DNA from: Bedellia somnulentella
Taxonomy: Eukaryota > Arthropoda > Insecta > Lepidoptera > Bedelliidae
Direction: 5' to 3'
Assembly (NCBI GenBank): GCA_963576735.1
Contig: OY755187.1
Span: forward strand, 2,914,001 to 2,978,000
Length of the DNA: 64,000 nucleotides
In this document: piece after piece, positions 1 through 10,571 of the stretch
Layout: each line of letters begins with the position of its first letter
How positions within the stretch are numbered: the stretch's first letter is position 1
Notes under the pieces: generated by a model
Told to the model about the DNA's origin: nothing
Seen by the model: only the letters and a program-made list of their open reading frames with translations
Databases searched by the model: none
Program-made: the position numbers and the translations under genes

Positions 1-1400
1 ATGTCCAGAGTCCACTGGACTAATCGTCAACATTTCTAGTTTCCTTTCGATTATATATAGGAAATTGCTGCCTCCCGTCTTAGATATTCTAAGGCTTCGG
101 CGCTACTACTGCGAAATCGAGCCTGCCGTAAAGGTTAAGCATTATACCTTGTTAAATACTTAACGAACTTTTTCTTATTGCATTGTTATCGTTAACTCAT
201 TTTTGTTGGAAGGTATCTGCAAATTTTTGAACTTAAAAAGTTTTTTTTTTCTAGTTTTGATATTTAAATAAAAAGTCTACTGGTTAACCCAATATAATTG
301 TGAAATATTTAAATTTCGTTTTGAAAACTAAAGTACTAATGGCAAAGAACAGATAGTTCATTCGAACTACTGTATTTGGCCACATATAAAATAATAATTA
401 CAATCAAACAAATACAAAGAAGTGAAACTAAAACCACAAACATAATACGAAACAGCAATAGTATGAACAAGAAAAATGATATCTAATTTATAAAAAAGGA
501 ACCAGTTAGTAGAAGCTTGGACCCCTTACTGGTTGACATATCGTAAACGATCGCACTCGCTATAAAACTATCTCTCACATTCGTACATCAATTTAGAACA
601 ACGTTCTCTACATATTATTTATCTACGTTTATTAATATTAACAGGAAACCACTATGCATTACCTACACTCACTTTCTAAAACTTTTATTGGAATTTATAA
701 GGCGACGTGGTTGTGTGAGAAAAGAGCTTATGATGTTTGAAGGCTGAGGATATTAAACCGCCATTCTCTACCAAGCTGATTCTTTGTCGTACAACAGAAT
801 TTCTATGTTTATATTGGTCGTAATACTTCAAGTTTCTAAAAACTCCTAAAAATATGACATGATTATTAAAACTCAGCCCAGCCCAGCAATCGTTAATTTT
901 TATGAGTAAATATAATAACTTTTTAAAGATCAATATAAAAACCTATCTTAGAACAGCGCCTCACATAAAATTTCCTAAAAGAATTCAATAAGTCAAAAAA
1001 CTGTTTAAAAATCAAGGCACAAAACAATAACAGTTCCACAGCACTCGACACAAGAAATAAAAATAACGAGATTTCTTATTGTAAATAAAAGTATAACAGA
1101 AATAATTTAATGCCGTACATTTTCTTCGCAGGCTTTTTCTAAAGGAAGTAAAATGTTTTTCAACGTTCATTAGATTACAGCTACTGAGTACATTTATTTT
1201 CTATTTTCCGTTTTTTTTCATTGTGCTGCCAGCTTTCTTTCTACTTGGATTGAATTTAAATAGGTTCTTGTTTGGAATCGTAAATTCTTGTATTTCTTCG
1301 GTATGAAGTGCAGTTTGCTTGGACATTTTGAAATGTCGTTATAGTTTAACTTGCTGGATTATTTGATTTAATTTATGACCTTTCATAAATTCTACAAAAA

Positions 1401-1630
1401 ACTCAACCATACGGCCATAAATCCCAAAAAGGGGTAACAGGAGCTTTAGAGTTAGAAACTCCGCAGCCACATTTGGAAGTTGATAGGGGACAAGATGGTA
1501 GAAATAAAGTATCGTTGGAGTCTTTAACCACATCACCCAAAAACCACTTAACCCATACCCTTAGCCGGATCTGACGACATCCGTGGGTAGAAAGGGGGTA
1601 ATGACAATTCTAAGCCGGCACTACACGGTA
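1401..1630 (-). mobile_element. SINE1 copy, subfamily B
   Basis: Reads in reverse from an ATACGGCCATAAATCCC-type 3' end to TAAGCCGGCACTACACGG at the 5' end. It has the ACATTTGGAAGTTGATAGGG block that marks the B form. The TATG tail is lost and no target-site duplication is visible, so it looks old. Confidence 0.8.
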
Positions 1631-1841
1631 CTTAATATTCTTTGTCATCAATGACTAAAACTTAAACAATTCCCTTTTCCAATAAATATTTGTCGACGTT
1701 TCTCTAAAGAGGGTTGCGACAAGTTGCTTTATAAGCGTGTTCCCATAAAATTAGTTTAGGAACATTGACATTGGAACACTTCATTTTTTTGAGGTCTAGT
1801 TTAAGCGTTATGTTATCGTCACGATATCAGTGAACAATAGC

Positions 1842-2092
1842 TGTGTAGTATCGGCTTAGAATAGCACTACCCCATTTCTTCCGGTGGGTGTACGTAAGAG
1901 GCGACTAACGGTATTGGGGCTTTTAAGGGATTTTTGGGCGATGCGGTTGGAGACCCATCACCAACAACCTTTATTTTTACCATCTTTTCCCCACTATCAT
2001 TTCCAAAACTGGCTGGGGAATTTCTAATTCCTTAGCTCTGGCTACCCCTTCTAGGGATTTACAGCCGTGAGTATATGTAAGTATGTATGTAA
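1842..2092 (+). mobile_element. SINE1 copy, full length, subfamily A
   Basis: Runs from GTGTAGTATCGGCTTAGAAT to GTGAGTATATG followed by a short TATG tail. It carries the shared GGCGATGCGGTTGGAGACCC core. No clear target-site duplication. Confidence 0.85.
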
Positions 2093-3234
2093 TACTAAGT
2101 AAGTGCGTAAGAGATAGCAGTTTTATAACGCGATATCTAGTGAAAAATTCTCTCGTACTAGCTATGCTAATACTGTGTCATTTTTAATATGAGAAAGAAT
2201 ATTCCGATGCCGCAGAGTTTTTGCAACAAATAATTATGCATACCTAAAGTGTTCGTCACCGAGTAGTCATAATGTGATATTGGCAGGAAATAATAGTAAT
2301 TTTTCTTCAATCTACCAAGTCACTGCACAGATTTCTGCAGATTATATATTTAACTAAGATTTTTTTAAACATTTAAATTTCAATATCATCACAACTAAAA
2401 CACCGAACAGTACAGCAAGATAAAAGAACATATTTTGTGACAGTAATACTTTAAGGCTCCGATTCATAACTCCATGATCGGTACTGTATCGCCCCTTTTG
2501 TCGGGTCACTAACGCAATTTCGTCAGTCTGCCACTGTGCTAGCAGAACTTTATTATATTCATTACGAACGCTCAATAAACTTGATTCTTTGGTTGGTGTT
2601 GTAGCGCTATAAATATTGTTAACTTTAAGCATACGATCTATTACTATGTAAAACATTTGTCTGGTTTATAAAGTTGCGATGGCTTTTTTAGACCTTTTTT
2701 TAGACACGAAATAACTTATTTCATGTTCCCGTTTGGCATTATCTTTTGATATAGACATAAAGGTATTATCTAAAAACACTGTACTCTAATTTGAAACTTT
2801 AGTTCTATCAGATCCCTTTCGCGTATGAAATTATAATTAATATTGCTGTTTTCTTCTCCTAACAAAACTATTTCATAATTTCTCTTCATATTTCTTACTG
2901 CATCTACAGCATGAGATTCATTCTTAGACATCTCTTTAATTAGTTAAAAGTTTTCAGACTAACGCTTTGACTGGATTTCATTCAGAAATCATGATTGTAC
3001 TTCATTCATTTAAGCATTTATAAGTTTGAACAAAGAATTTAATTTACTTATAGACCCATTTCTTTAATGAATAAACCATCTTTATTTTCTAGTTATTTAT
3101 AATCACTTCTTTTTCTTAACGTTTTGGTTTCAGCTTGCAATATTCATTTTGATGTTAATAACTATTTGCATAATTAAATTGAAATGTGTATTATTTTATA
3201 AAGGTTCATTGTATCTTATGCTACTATGTAATTT

Positions 3235-3456
3235 TGGTTTAGAATAGCACTACCCATTTCTTTCCGTCGGTTTTCTTAAGAGGTAGCTGTAGCTATAGGG
3301 GCCTTATAAGTTATTTTTTCGGCGAGGCAGTTGGAAACCCATCACCAACAACCTTTTTTCCAACAATATTTTCCCCACCCAACTGCAAAACTGTCATTTG
3401 GCATAGTTAATTTTCCATTGTAAAGCTCTTGTCTTGAGTATATGTTTGCATGTATT
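3235..3456 (+). mobile_element. SINE1 copy, diverged
   Basis: Begins near TTTAGAATAGCACTACCC and keeps the CCATCACCAACAACC core and a GAGTATATG end. Many substitutions and small losses make it one of the older copies. Confidence 0.7.
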
Positions 3457-4102
3457 TGTGTATCTAATTTGAGTTTTAAAATGTATCCATCTTCATTTGT
3501 ATTAATTAAAATAGGATGATCATCAAGTAGGGAACGTCAAAGCAATCAAATGGATCTTAAGTCAATCGGCGACATTCAATATGCTGAGCCATCAAAGAGT
3601 GTGTTACTTCAATTAAACGACTATGTATTTTCAACTGAAAAGACAAACAAGACGTTCGAATTTCCAAAGCGTAGCTTCCAGACACTGGTTATTTGCACAA
3701 GAAATTCGTTTGTTAGCTTTACCAATGAAGACGTCTCAAATTGCCTTTCTATCTGGAGTCCCATCTGCATTACTTCATCTATGTACCCGAATACACGCAC
3801 ACAGAGAATCAACCAATCAAAATGTAAGATCAACAAAGACGCTTATGTACACATATCTAACTTAGAGATTATTTTAAGGATCTGAGATTGGAAAACGGAT
3901 TCCGTTGCGCAAAACACAACTGGGTTGATTTTGATGTAGATTTTGATATCTAAGATGTCTTTGATCATTGTTTTTTAAACCAATAAGCGTACAATAAACT
4001 AAATGTATGATTTTTTTTTATAGTTCCTTCCACCTTCAACATTCTTAATTTCTTTAAAAAAAAAGACAAATATTAACTTGATTTTTTTATTGTTACAGAA
4101 AC

Positions 4103-4608
4103 ATGTCATCTAAAAGGAAGTCGCCACCGTCTAAGTTCCAAGAAGGTGCCACTGACACCGTGAAAAAGGATCCAGGACCAGCGAACGATTTCCAAGATCA
4201 AGAAGAAGAAGAAACCGGCAATTACTACAAACTATCACCTAGTTGTTCTACCAGAAGTTCAGTCACAGACGAAGAATCATACGAAGACGAACGTCCATCA
4301 AAAAAGCAAAAGTTTGAAGATATGACCAACAACTTACTAGTACCCAATTCATTTCTTCTCCACGGAGTCGATTTACAACGACGTAGAGGTTCTTCAGAAT
4401 GTAGCAGTCCCGGAGCTGACACAAAAGTACTGGGATTGTGTAATAACAACAATTCATTGCTGAATCATAATAGCGCCTTATCTCTCACCGCGCCGCATAA
4501 ACGGTCGATGGATGACGTGCTAAAGAGATTAACGTCAAAGATGAATAATAGCACGATCAAGGAAGAGAAGAGGCCCACGCCTTCGACGACGCCAGTCAAG
4601 CAAAACAA
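4103..4608 (+). CDS. SoxD: SoxD transcription factor, first coding exon
   Basis: This exon encodes the first 168 residues and two bases of the next codon of a SoxD (Sox5/6/13-type) HMG-box factor; the Drosophila member is Sox102F. The N-terminal part is acidic, serine-rich and low in complexity, with a Lys/Arg-rich stretch (ERPSKKQK) that could be a nuclear signal. Near residues 133-147 the segment RSMDDVLKRLTSKM resembles the short conserved N-terminal block of vertebrate SOX6 (an ADVVDTLKQ-like motif). The exon starts at 4099 after TGTTACAG, and the ATG at 4103 has AAAC before it, a good insect context. It ends at 4608 before GTAAGT; reading on gives a stop at 4610. The phase-2 end joins in frame to the exon at 19468. 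A coding exon further upstream is possible because the frame is open to the acceptor, but this ATG is the simplest start. Confidence 0.85.
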
Positions 4609-5651
4609 GTAAGTGGAGTTTAATTTGTAAACTTTGATTGATTTGGTCAAGTTTCTATGTTGTACAGGTACAATGGAATGCTACGGATTTATGCGTTAGC
4701 AACATCAACGAATTGCCCTTTACTAATAAAGCCGGTAGTGCTTTTGTATAACACATTTTTTAGTTTCATCTGGTATTAGCATGATTGGGCTAGACATTAG
4801 TGAAAGTTGGAGCAATTTAAATGTATCAATTTGGCAAATGTTGATTTCAGTTTAGTCTCTGAGGTCTAAATTATGTCGTAGGGCTTGTTTTGAATTAATT
4901 ACTTTAAGTTGTATCATGGTTGATTGATCGATATCCTCTATTAGCATTCCGAATTATATCTATTTGAACGATAAGTAAATAATTATGAAGTTTTAAAAAC
5001 AAACGTTGAATACGATTTTTTTTACGACCAATTTACTAATCCTTTATAAAAATATATTTTCCCTCGTTAATTCACAGGTTTTTGAAAATCTAAATCTCGG
5101 TTTTTTACCATCTGTAAACTTTGTAACCATTTTATTTCTCTATCATATACCAAATTGATTTCATATAAAACAGCCTGGCAGAAATATAAGAGTAACATTA
5201 ATATATCATCTTCAGCCCAAAGTCATTTGAAATAAGGTTCACATCAAACTGATATTCTCATTAGTCTACAATGTCAAATCGTTCAATATGATTGAAGGAA
5301 AATAGAAATAATCAGCATGCATACTGAATTAGTATTATCGACGGATTGTTGTCATTAGAACACAATTTATTAGTTACTATAGCACTGATATTGCCAAGGT
5401 GACTTATATTTTGTTATTGTTATGTGTACTGTTATTTTCTGACCTTACTTCTGGTTTAAAGACTATGTATCACGTATTTTCTAAGTGTTATACTGTACAT
5501 GGTCGACCGTTGTTGGGATAAACATAAGTAGGGATTTGAAGTAAAATTAACTCATGATATTTGTCAAAGAGTACTAATGGTAAAGACATCTATGGCAAGC
5601 AGAAAAAATGGAAAATAAATCAATGTCGTGCTTATAACAGAAATGTTAGAA

Positions 5652-5830
5652 TTGGTCAAAAACGGCCATAAAAGGGGTAGCCAGAATTTTAGAGCTAGAA
5701 ACGCAGCAGCCATGATGGTAGAAAAGAAGTATCGTTGGAGATGGGTCTCGCCCAAATACCTATTAAAATATCCCCATAACCTTATTCACTTCTTTCGTCG
5801 CTCGTGTGTAGAAATAGGTAATGACATTCA
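5652..5830 (-). mobile_element. SINE1 copy, internally deleted
   Basis: Starts ACGGCCATAAAAGGGGTAGCC and keeps the AAGTATCGTTGGAGATGGGTCTC block. Several internal stretches are missing and the 5' end is badly decayed. Confidence 0.65.
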
Positions 5831-6197
5831 TAGAAAATTTTACAAAAAAAATAAACAAACTTCACACAAAAATACCAGCTTCTTCTGTGGTCTACATAAA
5901 CTAGCTAAGGGTAATAAAATCTCATGTTGAACTCCTAATAACTAACCATATAAAGAGAACAACATTGTCTTTAATAGCCCATTTAATGAACAATCAAACC
6001 TTCGTTTAGAACTTAAATAGTGCAGTTAAAATGGTCGTTTCAGTTAAAGTATTTTAGCGGTTCGTGAAATTATCTGTTATAAAGTTAGTGAATAGAAGAG
6101 TATGTGTAGGAAAATATAATTTCAATTAAAAAAAGTAGGGGATTATATTCTGGCGCAAAATTCAATCCAAAAAACCTTTGTTATGCTTATATTACAT

Positions 6198-6359
6198 TGG
6201 GATTTTTGGGCGATGCGGTTGGAGACCCATCACCAACAACCTTTATTCTACCATCTTTTCCCCGCGCAATTTCCAAAAGTGGCTGAGGAATTTCTAATTT
6301 CTCAGCTCTGGCTACCTCTTTTAGGGATTTATAGTCGTGAGTATATGTATGTATGTATT
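6198..6359 (+). mobile_element. SINE1 copy, 5'-truncated
   Basis: Begins within the element at GGGATTTTTGGGCGATGCGG and runs to GTGAGTATATGTATGTATG. A 7-base TATTACA repeat near both ends may be its target-site duplication. Confidence 0.8.
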
Positions 6360-6502
6360 ACAAAAATATATAACAATCATGCCAATAGTTCCTATAAGAG
6401 AAAAACAGTGTCTTTAATGATGTTCGTTTTATATAGGAAAAAATCTATCAGCATTTGTTACACTTTGTACTCATGTCCTTTATGTTGACACTTCTAATGA
6501 AG

Positions 6503-6747
6503 CTGTGTAGGGTCGGCTTAGAATAGCACTACCCCATTTCTACCGGTGGGTGTACGTAAGAGGCGACTAACGGTATTGGGGCTTTTTAAGGGATTTTTTG
6601 GCGATGTGGTTGGAGACCCATCACCAACAACCTTTATTCTACCATCTTTTCCCCAATCAACTTCCAAAAGTGGCTGAGGAATTTCCAATTTCTCAGATCT
6701 GGCTACCTCTTTTAGGGATTTATAGCCGTGAGTATATGTATGTATGA
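6503..6747 (+). mobile_element. SINE1 copy, full length with TSD
   Basis: Full-length subfamily A copy flanked by a perfect 11-bp direct repeat, ACTTCTAATGA, at 6490-6500 and 6748-6758. The left boundary has three extra bases before GTGTAG. Confidence 0.9.
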
Positions 6748-7039
6748 ACTTCTAATGACTGCTTAAGAGCTTATTCCATTTGCCTGAATTCAGAACGTCC
6801 GATAGCTACAGAATCTGAATTCAGACTAGTGGAATAACGTTCAGAACGCTAGGCTTCCGATAAAGAGACAAATTTCGGTTCCTAGCTCACTACATTTTTT
6901 GTAGCTCCGTCTCAGGAAGGTGGAATAACGATCAGACGATTTAGTCGACTCGCGCCCGCCACAGCGAGAGGACGTGCCAAAATTTTTCATGCCTATGATT
7001 GCAAATTACGTAAACAAAAAAAAGATAATAAAACTTTAT

Positions 7040-7580
7040 AGCAGATATACATATGCTCACGCCATTAATTCCAGGGGTAGTTAGGTAGGTAGGGGTTCCA
7101 TTTCATAGGGGTAGGCGGATATGTATAATTATATTCTTACATACATACATATACTCACGCTATTATTTCCGATTGGGGTAGGTAAATACGTTTTATCACA
7201 TACATACAAATTATATTATATTATATATACTCACGCCATTACTTCCCATCGGAGAAGGCAGATACGTTTAATTACATACATACGCGCATATACTCACGCT
7301 TTTACTTCCGCTTGTGGTAAGCAGATAATTTAAATTGCATACATACATACTTAAACTCCCGCCATTTTTCCGCAAGGGGTAGGCAGATACGTATTGTTTC
7401 AAATATGCATACTTACACTCACGCCATCACTTCCCGTGGGGGTAGGCACAGGCGTATAATTACATACATGCATACATATACTCACGCCATTATTTCCCAT
7501 TGGGGTAAGCAAATACGTTCAATCACATTATATGCATGCTTATACTAACGCCATTACCTCTCATTGGGGTAGGCTGAAAC
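7040..7580 (-). repeat. Minisatellite, about 63-bp unit, 8 copies, from SINE2 tail
   Basis: The marker CTCACGCC (or a near variant) starts at 7056, 7154, 7230, 7293, 7355, 7418, 7481 and 7545. The last six steps are 62-64 bases apart except one; the first two steps are longer. Each unit contains a TACATACAT tract, the marker, CATTATTTCCC and a GGGGTAGGCAGATACG-like block, which together match the 3' end of SINE2 read in reverse. Units differ by several substitutions. Confidence 0.85.
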
Positions 7581-7660
7581 TATCGATCGCCACTTCGTAC
7601 GACCCCGGCAAACTTTTTAATAAATATGCTTTTATTTTTAAGTCATATAGGAGTTCCCGC
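7545..7660 (-). mobile_element. SINE2 body adjoining the minisatellite
   Basis: The last array unit runs on into GGTAGGCTGAAACTATCGAT, CGACCCCGGCAAAC and ATATGCTTTTATTTTT. These blocks occur in the same order in the SINE2 copies at 25421 and 57209, showing that the array grew from one end of a SINE2 copy. Confidence 0.65.
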
Positions 7661-8339
7661 CTATTTAATATTTTGTGTGATATATGACGTAAAAATATTT
7701 GGAAAAGGATGTGTACATGAATAGGATATATGTAAGTATAGTAGCGAAAGAGATATACAGACGCAATGTGTCGTCGTTTAATAAATGAGAGTGGGATAGT
7801 TCATAAGAGAGTCCGATAGAGAGCGTTTTAAAAAAAAGGCGGGAGTAATTTCGTATGACCGCCCGCAAAAATCGCGCGCTCGCGAATGATTCAGGAACTG
7901 AAATCGGTGTAGTGGAATAACAAGCGTCGGTGGCCTTCTGCGGCAGTGACTGTGAAGGACCTCCGATTTCAGGAACGATAAAAGTGTAATGGAATAAGCT
8001 CTTTAGTCAAATATACACTCTATTTTAACTAAATGTGTCATAATTCGTCAAACTCTATTGACATTCAAACAGATTTGAAAGAGATAAAAAAAACATGGTA
8101 ACATGTTATTATGAGGTTTCCTGCAGGGTAATGTATGGTATGTAAGGTATGAGGTAAAACAGTTTTACACGTAAATTTTTGCCTACTTTTATGAAGACAA
8201 CGGTCAATAAGCTTCTTATTACTGTGAAAGAGAAATGTGGAACACAAAGAATGTCAGTAAATTGGTGGAAGAGATCTAAAGCTTAAGTGGAATGTAATGT
8301 AAGTAGAGGACACGAAGGAAAAATTTGAACCAAATAGAG

Positions 8340-8447
8340 GATGTTCTAAAAAAACCATGCGTCCGAATATAAAGAGTGCCATACAAAGTACCGATTGATA
8401 GTCTCTGCCTACTCCAGTGGGAAATAATGTCGTAAGTATATGCATGT
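8340..8447 (+). mobile_element. SINE2 copy, 3' part
   Basis: Contains CGATTGATAGTCTCTGCCTA, then CCAGTGGGAAATAATG and a GTAAGTATATGCATG tail. This is the 3' half of the SINE2 family in forward orientation. Confidence 0.65.
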
Positions 8448-8673
8448 TAACGAGGAGTAATTTTGATGAGCGAAGGTGGCCAGTGGTTAGCATTATAAAT
8501 GGTTATGACTCGCACGCTTAGAGCACCGTTGCTCTTAAAACGTTAATGTTACCGTTTACACACCTACGGTTTGTTTTATCTGTCATTCACATTCCGCATG
8601 AAGAAGGAGGTGTTTTAAATGTGGACTGATGGTTTCGTGATAGCATTGGGACTGTTGAATTGTTTTCAGTTTA

Positions 8674-8865
8674 AGAGCTTATTCCATTACACTTTGTCGT
8701 TTCTGAATTCAGACGTCCTTCGAAGTTACTGCCGCAGACGCTTGTTATTCCAACACAAATTTGTCTACTTTTCAGAAGCCTAGCGTTCTGAACGTTATTC
8801 CACTAGTCTGAATTCAGATTCTGTGGCTTTCAGACGTCTTCATTCAGACAAATGGAATAAGCTCT
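8674..8865. mobile_element. Harbinger-like MITE, 192 bp
   Basis: Termini AGAGCTTATTCCATT and the exact reverse complement are flanked by TTA at 8671-8673 and 8866-8868. Its reverse complement follows the left arm of the element at 6766 (shared GAATTCAGACTAGTGGAATA and GAACGCTAGGCTTC), then switches to that element's right arm (GGAATAACAAGCGTC). It is thus an internally deleted, inverted relative of the larger element 672 bp away. Confidence 0.8.
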
Positions 8866-8875
8866 TTAGTATCTC

Positions 8876-9119
8876 ATACATACCTGTACTCATGGCCATA
8901 GATCCCAAAAAGGGGTAGCCAGAGCTGCAAAGCTAGAAACGTCTCAGCTACATTTGGAAGTTGATAGGGGACAAAATGGTAGAATTAAAGTATCTTTGGT
9001 GAGGCGTCTCTACTCTAACCACATAACCCAAAAACCACTTATCCCATACCCTTAGTAGCCTCTTACGACACCCATGCGTAGAAAGGGTAGTGACATTCTA
9101 AGCCGGCATTACAAGGCAC
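8876..9119 (-). mobile_element. SINE1 copy, full length, subfamily B
   Basis: Starts CATACATACCTGTACTCATGG and ends TAAGCCGGCATTACAAGGCAC. It has the B-form ACATTTGGAAGTTGATAGGG block. It abuts the Harbinger-like MITE at its left. Confidence 0.85.
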
Positions 9120-9153
9120 TTTTATATAAATTTTGTAAACATTTTATATTTAA

Positions 9154-9403
9154 CATAACATATACTCACGGCTATAAATCCCTAGAAGGGGTAGCCAGAG
9201 CTAAGGAATTAGAAATTCCTCAGCCACTTTTGGAATTTCCAATGAGTGGCGAAAAGATGGTAAAGTAAAGGTTGCTAGTGATGGGTCTCCAGCCGCATCG
9301 CCCAAAAATCCCTTAAAAGCCATACCGTTAGTCGCCTCTTACGACACCCGTGGGTAGAAAGGGGTAGCGACATTCTAAGCCGTCACTACACGGCAATAAT
9401 TTT
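9154..9403 (-). mobile_element. SINE1 copy with 18-bp TSD
   Basis: Flanked by a perfect 18-bp direct repeat, TAAACATTTTATATTTAA, at 9136-9153 and 9404-9421. This is the longest target-site duplication in the window and direct evidence for insertion by target-primed reverse transcription. Confidence 0.93.
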
Positions 9404-9693
9404 TAAACATTTTATATTTAAATCTCAATATTTCGTTTATTTTCATTAATGAAATCTCCGATACAATTATTGCTTAGAGATAATAATGGCGCAAACAGAT
9501 AAGTGCACATACGAGTTATTTATTACTGTGTAAATAATAAACAATAGCTTAGAATTAACATTTGTTAGATAAACCTGTTCCTTGATCTTAAAGACCTTTG
9601 TTTGTTCGCTATTTCTAAACAATATGTAATACATTATAACAAAATACGGACGTATCAGGATGACGGAAAATCATATGAAGTTTACTAAAGAAA

Positions 9694-9941
9694 TACATAC
9701 ATACATACACTCACGGCTATAAATGCCTTAACGGGGTAGCCAGAGCTAAGGAATTAGAAATTCCTCAGCCGCTTTTGGAAAGTTTAGGGGGGAAAAGATG
9801 GTAAAATAAAGGTTGTTGGTGATGGGTCTCCAATCACATCGCCCAAAAATCACTTAAAAAGCCCCTATACCCTTAGTCGCCTCTTACGATCACCCACGGG
9901 TAGAAATGGGGTAGTGTTATTCTAAGCCAACACTACACAGC
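9694..9941 (-). mobile_element. SINE1 copy with 10-bp TSD
   Basis: Begins with a four-unit CATA tract and ends CAACACTACACAGC. ACTAAAGAAA is repeated at 9684-9693 and 9942-9951. Confidence 0.9.
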
Positions 9942-10072
9942 ACTAAAGAAACTGTTAAAATACTGAGTCCTTTTATAATATACGTAAGAAAACCTATCGG
10001 GTTTTTTAAAATTATTGGATTAAAAGTAAAAACTTATTAAAATTATACTTATTAAAACAAGGGTCTGGATAT

Positions 10073-10240
10073 AAGTGATTTTAGGGCGACGCGGTTTGGA
10101 GACCCATCACCAACGATACTTTATTCCTACCATATTCTCCCCTATCAACTTCCGAATGTGGCTGAGGAGTTTCTACCCCAAAAGTTCTGACTTCCCCATT
10201 TGGGGATTTATGGCTGTGAGTACATGTATGTATGTATGTA
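10073..10240 (+). mobile_element. SINE1 copy, 5'-truncated, subfamily B
   Basis: Begins at GATTTTAGGGCGACGCGG and runs through CAACGATACTTTATT to GTGAGTACATGTATGTATG. The CAACGATACTT variant marks the B form. Confidence 0.8.
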
Positions 10241-10342
10241 AGAGGTGTAATTGTTCCTCAGCACATCAAATTGTAAAAACTCGGGCATTTCAGTTTCCAC
10301 ACCACGTCTTTGCTTACCATCTACACATACATAGGTAAATAC

Positions 10343-10571
10343 CCGTGTAGTGTCGGCTTAGAATAACACTACCCCATTTCTACCCGTGGGTGATCGTAAG
10401 AGGCGACTAAGGGTATAGAGGCTTTTTAAGTGGTTTTTGGGCGATGTGGTTTGAGACCCGTCACCAAAAACATTTATTATTACCATCTTTTCCCCAATCA
10501 ACTTCTCATTCCAAAGCTCTGGCTACCCCGTTACGGGATTTATAGCCGTGAGTATATGTATGTATGTATGT
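10343..10571 (+). mobile_element. SINE1 copy, subfamily C, with TSD
   Basis: Carries the C-form variants GGGTGATCGTAAGAGGCGAC and CCAAAAACATTTATTATTACC, with a short deletion before CTCATTCC. ACATACATAGGT is repeated at 10325-10336 and 10572-10583; six extra bases sit between the left repeat and the element. Confidence 0.85.

Larger units (their letters stand above)
1..4098. other. Upstream of first SoxD coding exon; no gene seen
   Basis: A+T-rich sequence with three SINE1 copies (1401, 1842, 3235) and no exon-like reading frame that I can support. It ends in a good splice acceptor: a pyrimidine-rich stretch then TGTTACAG at 4091-4098. This stretch is therefore probably the end of a 5' intron of SoxD, with the 5'-UTR exon and promoter lying outside the window or unrecognised in it. 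Confidence 0.5.
6766..8002. mobile_element. Harbinger-like non-autonomous DNA element, nested
   Basis: The termini are AGAGCTTATTCCATT at the left and its reverse complement at the right, each flanked by TTA (6763-6765 and 8003-8005). A 3-bp TTA/TWA duplication is the hallmark of PIF/Harbinger elements. Next to the termini lie further GAATTCAG and GGAATAACG motifs in both orientations. There is no transposase. The middle (about 7020-7850) is occupied by a 63-bp tandem array and SINE2 sequence, with GC-rich CGCGCCCGCC-type blocks on each side. A 192-bp relative at 8674 shares both ends but lacks the middle. Confidence 0.7.

Noticed and set aside
7040..7580. CRISPR-like array of regularly spaced repeats
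   Set aside because: The whole 63-bp unit is repeated with no unique spacers, it derives from SINE2, and the genome is animal.
6763..8005. piggyBac-type element because of TTAA at the left end
   Set aside because: The right end has TTTA. TTA is the duplication common to both ends and to the second copy, which fits Harbinger better.
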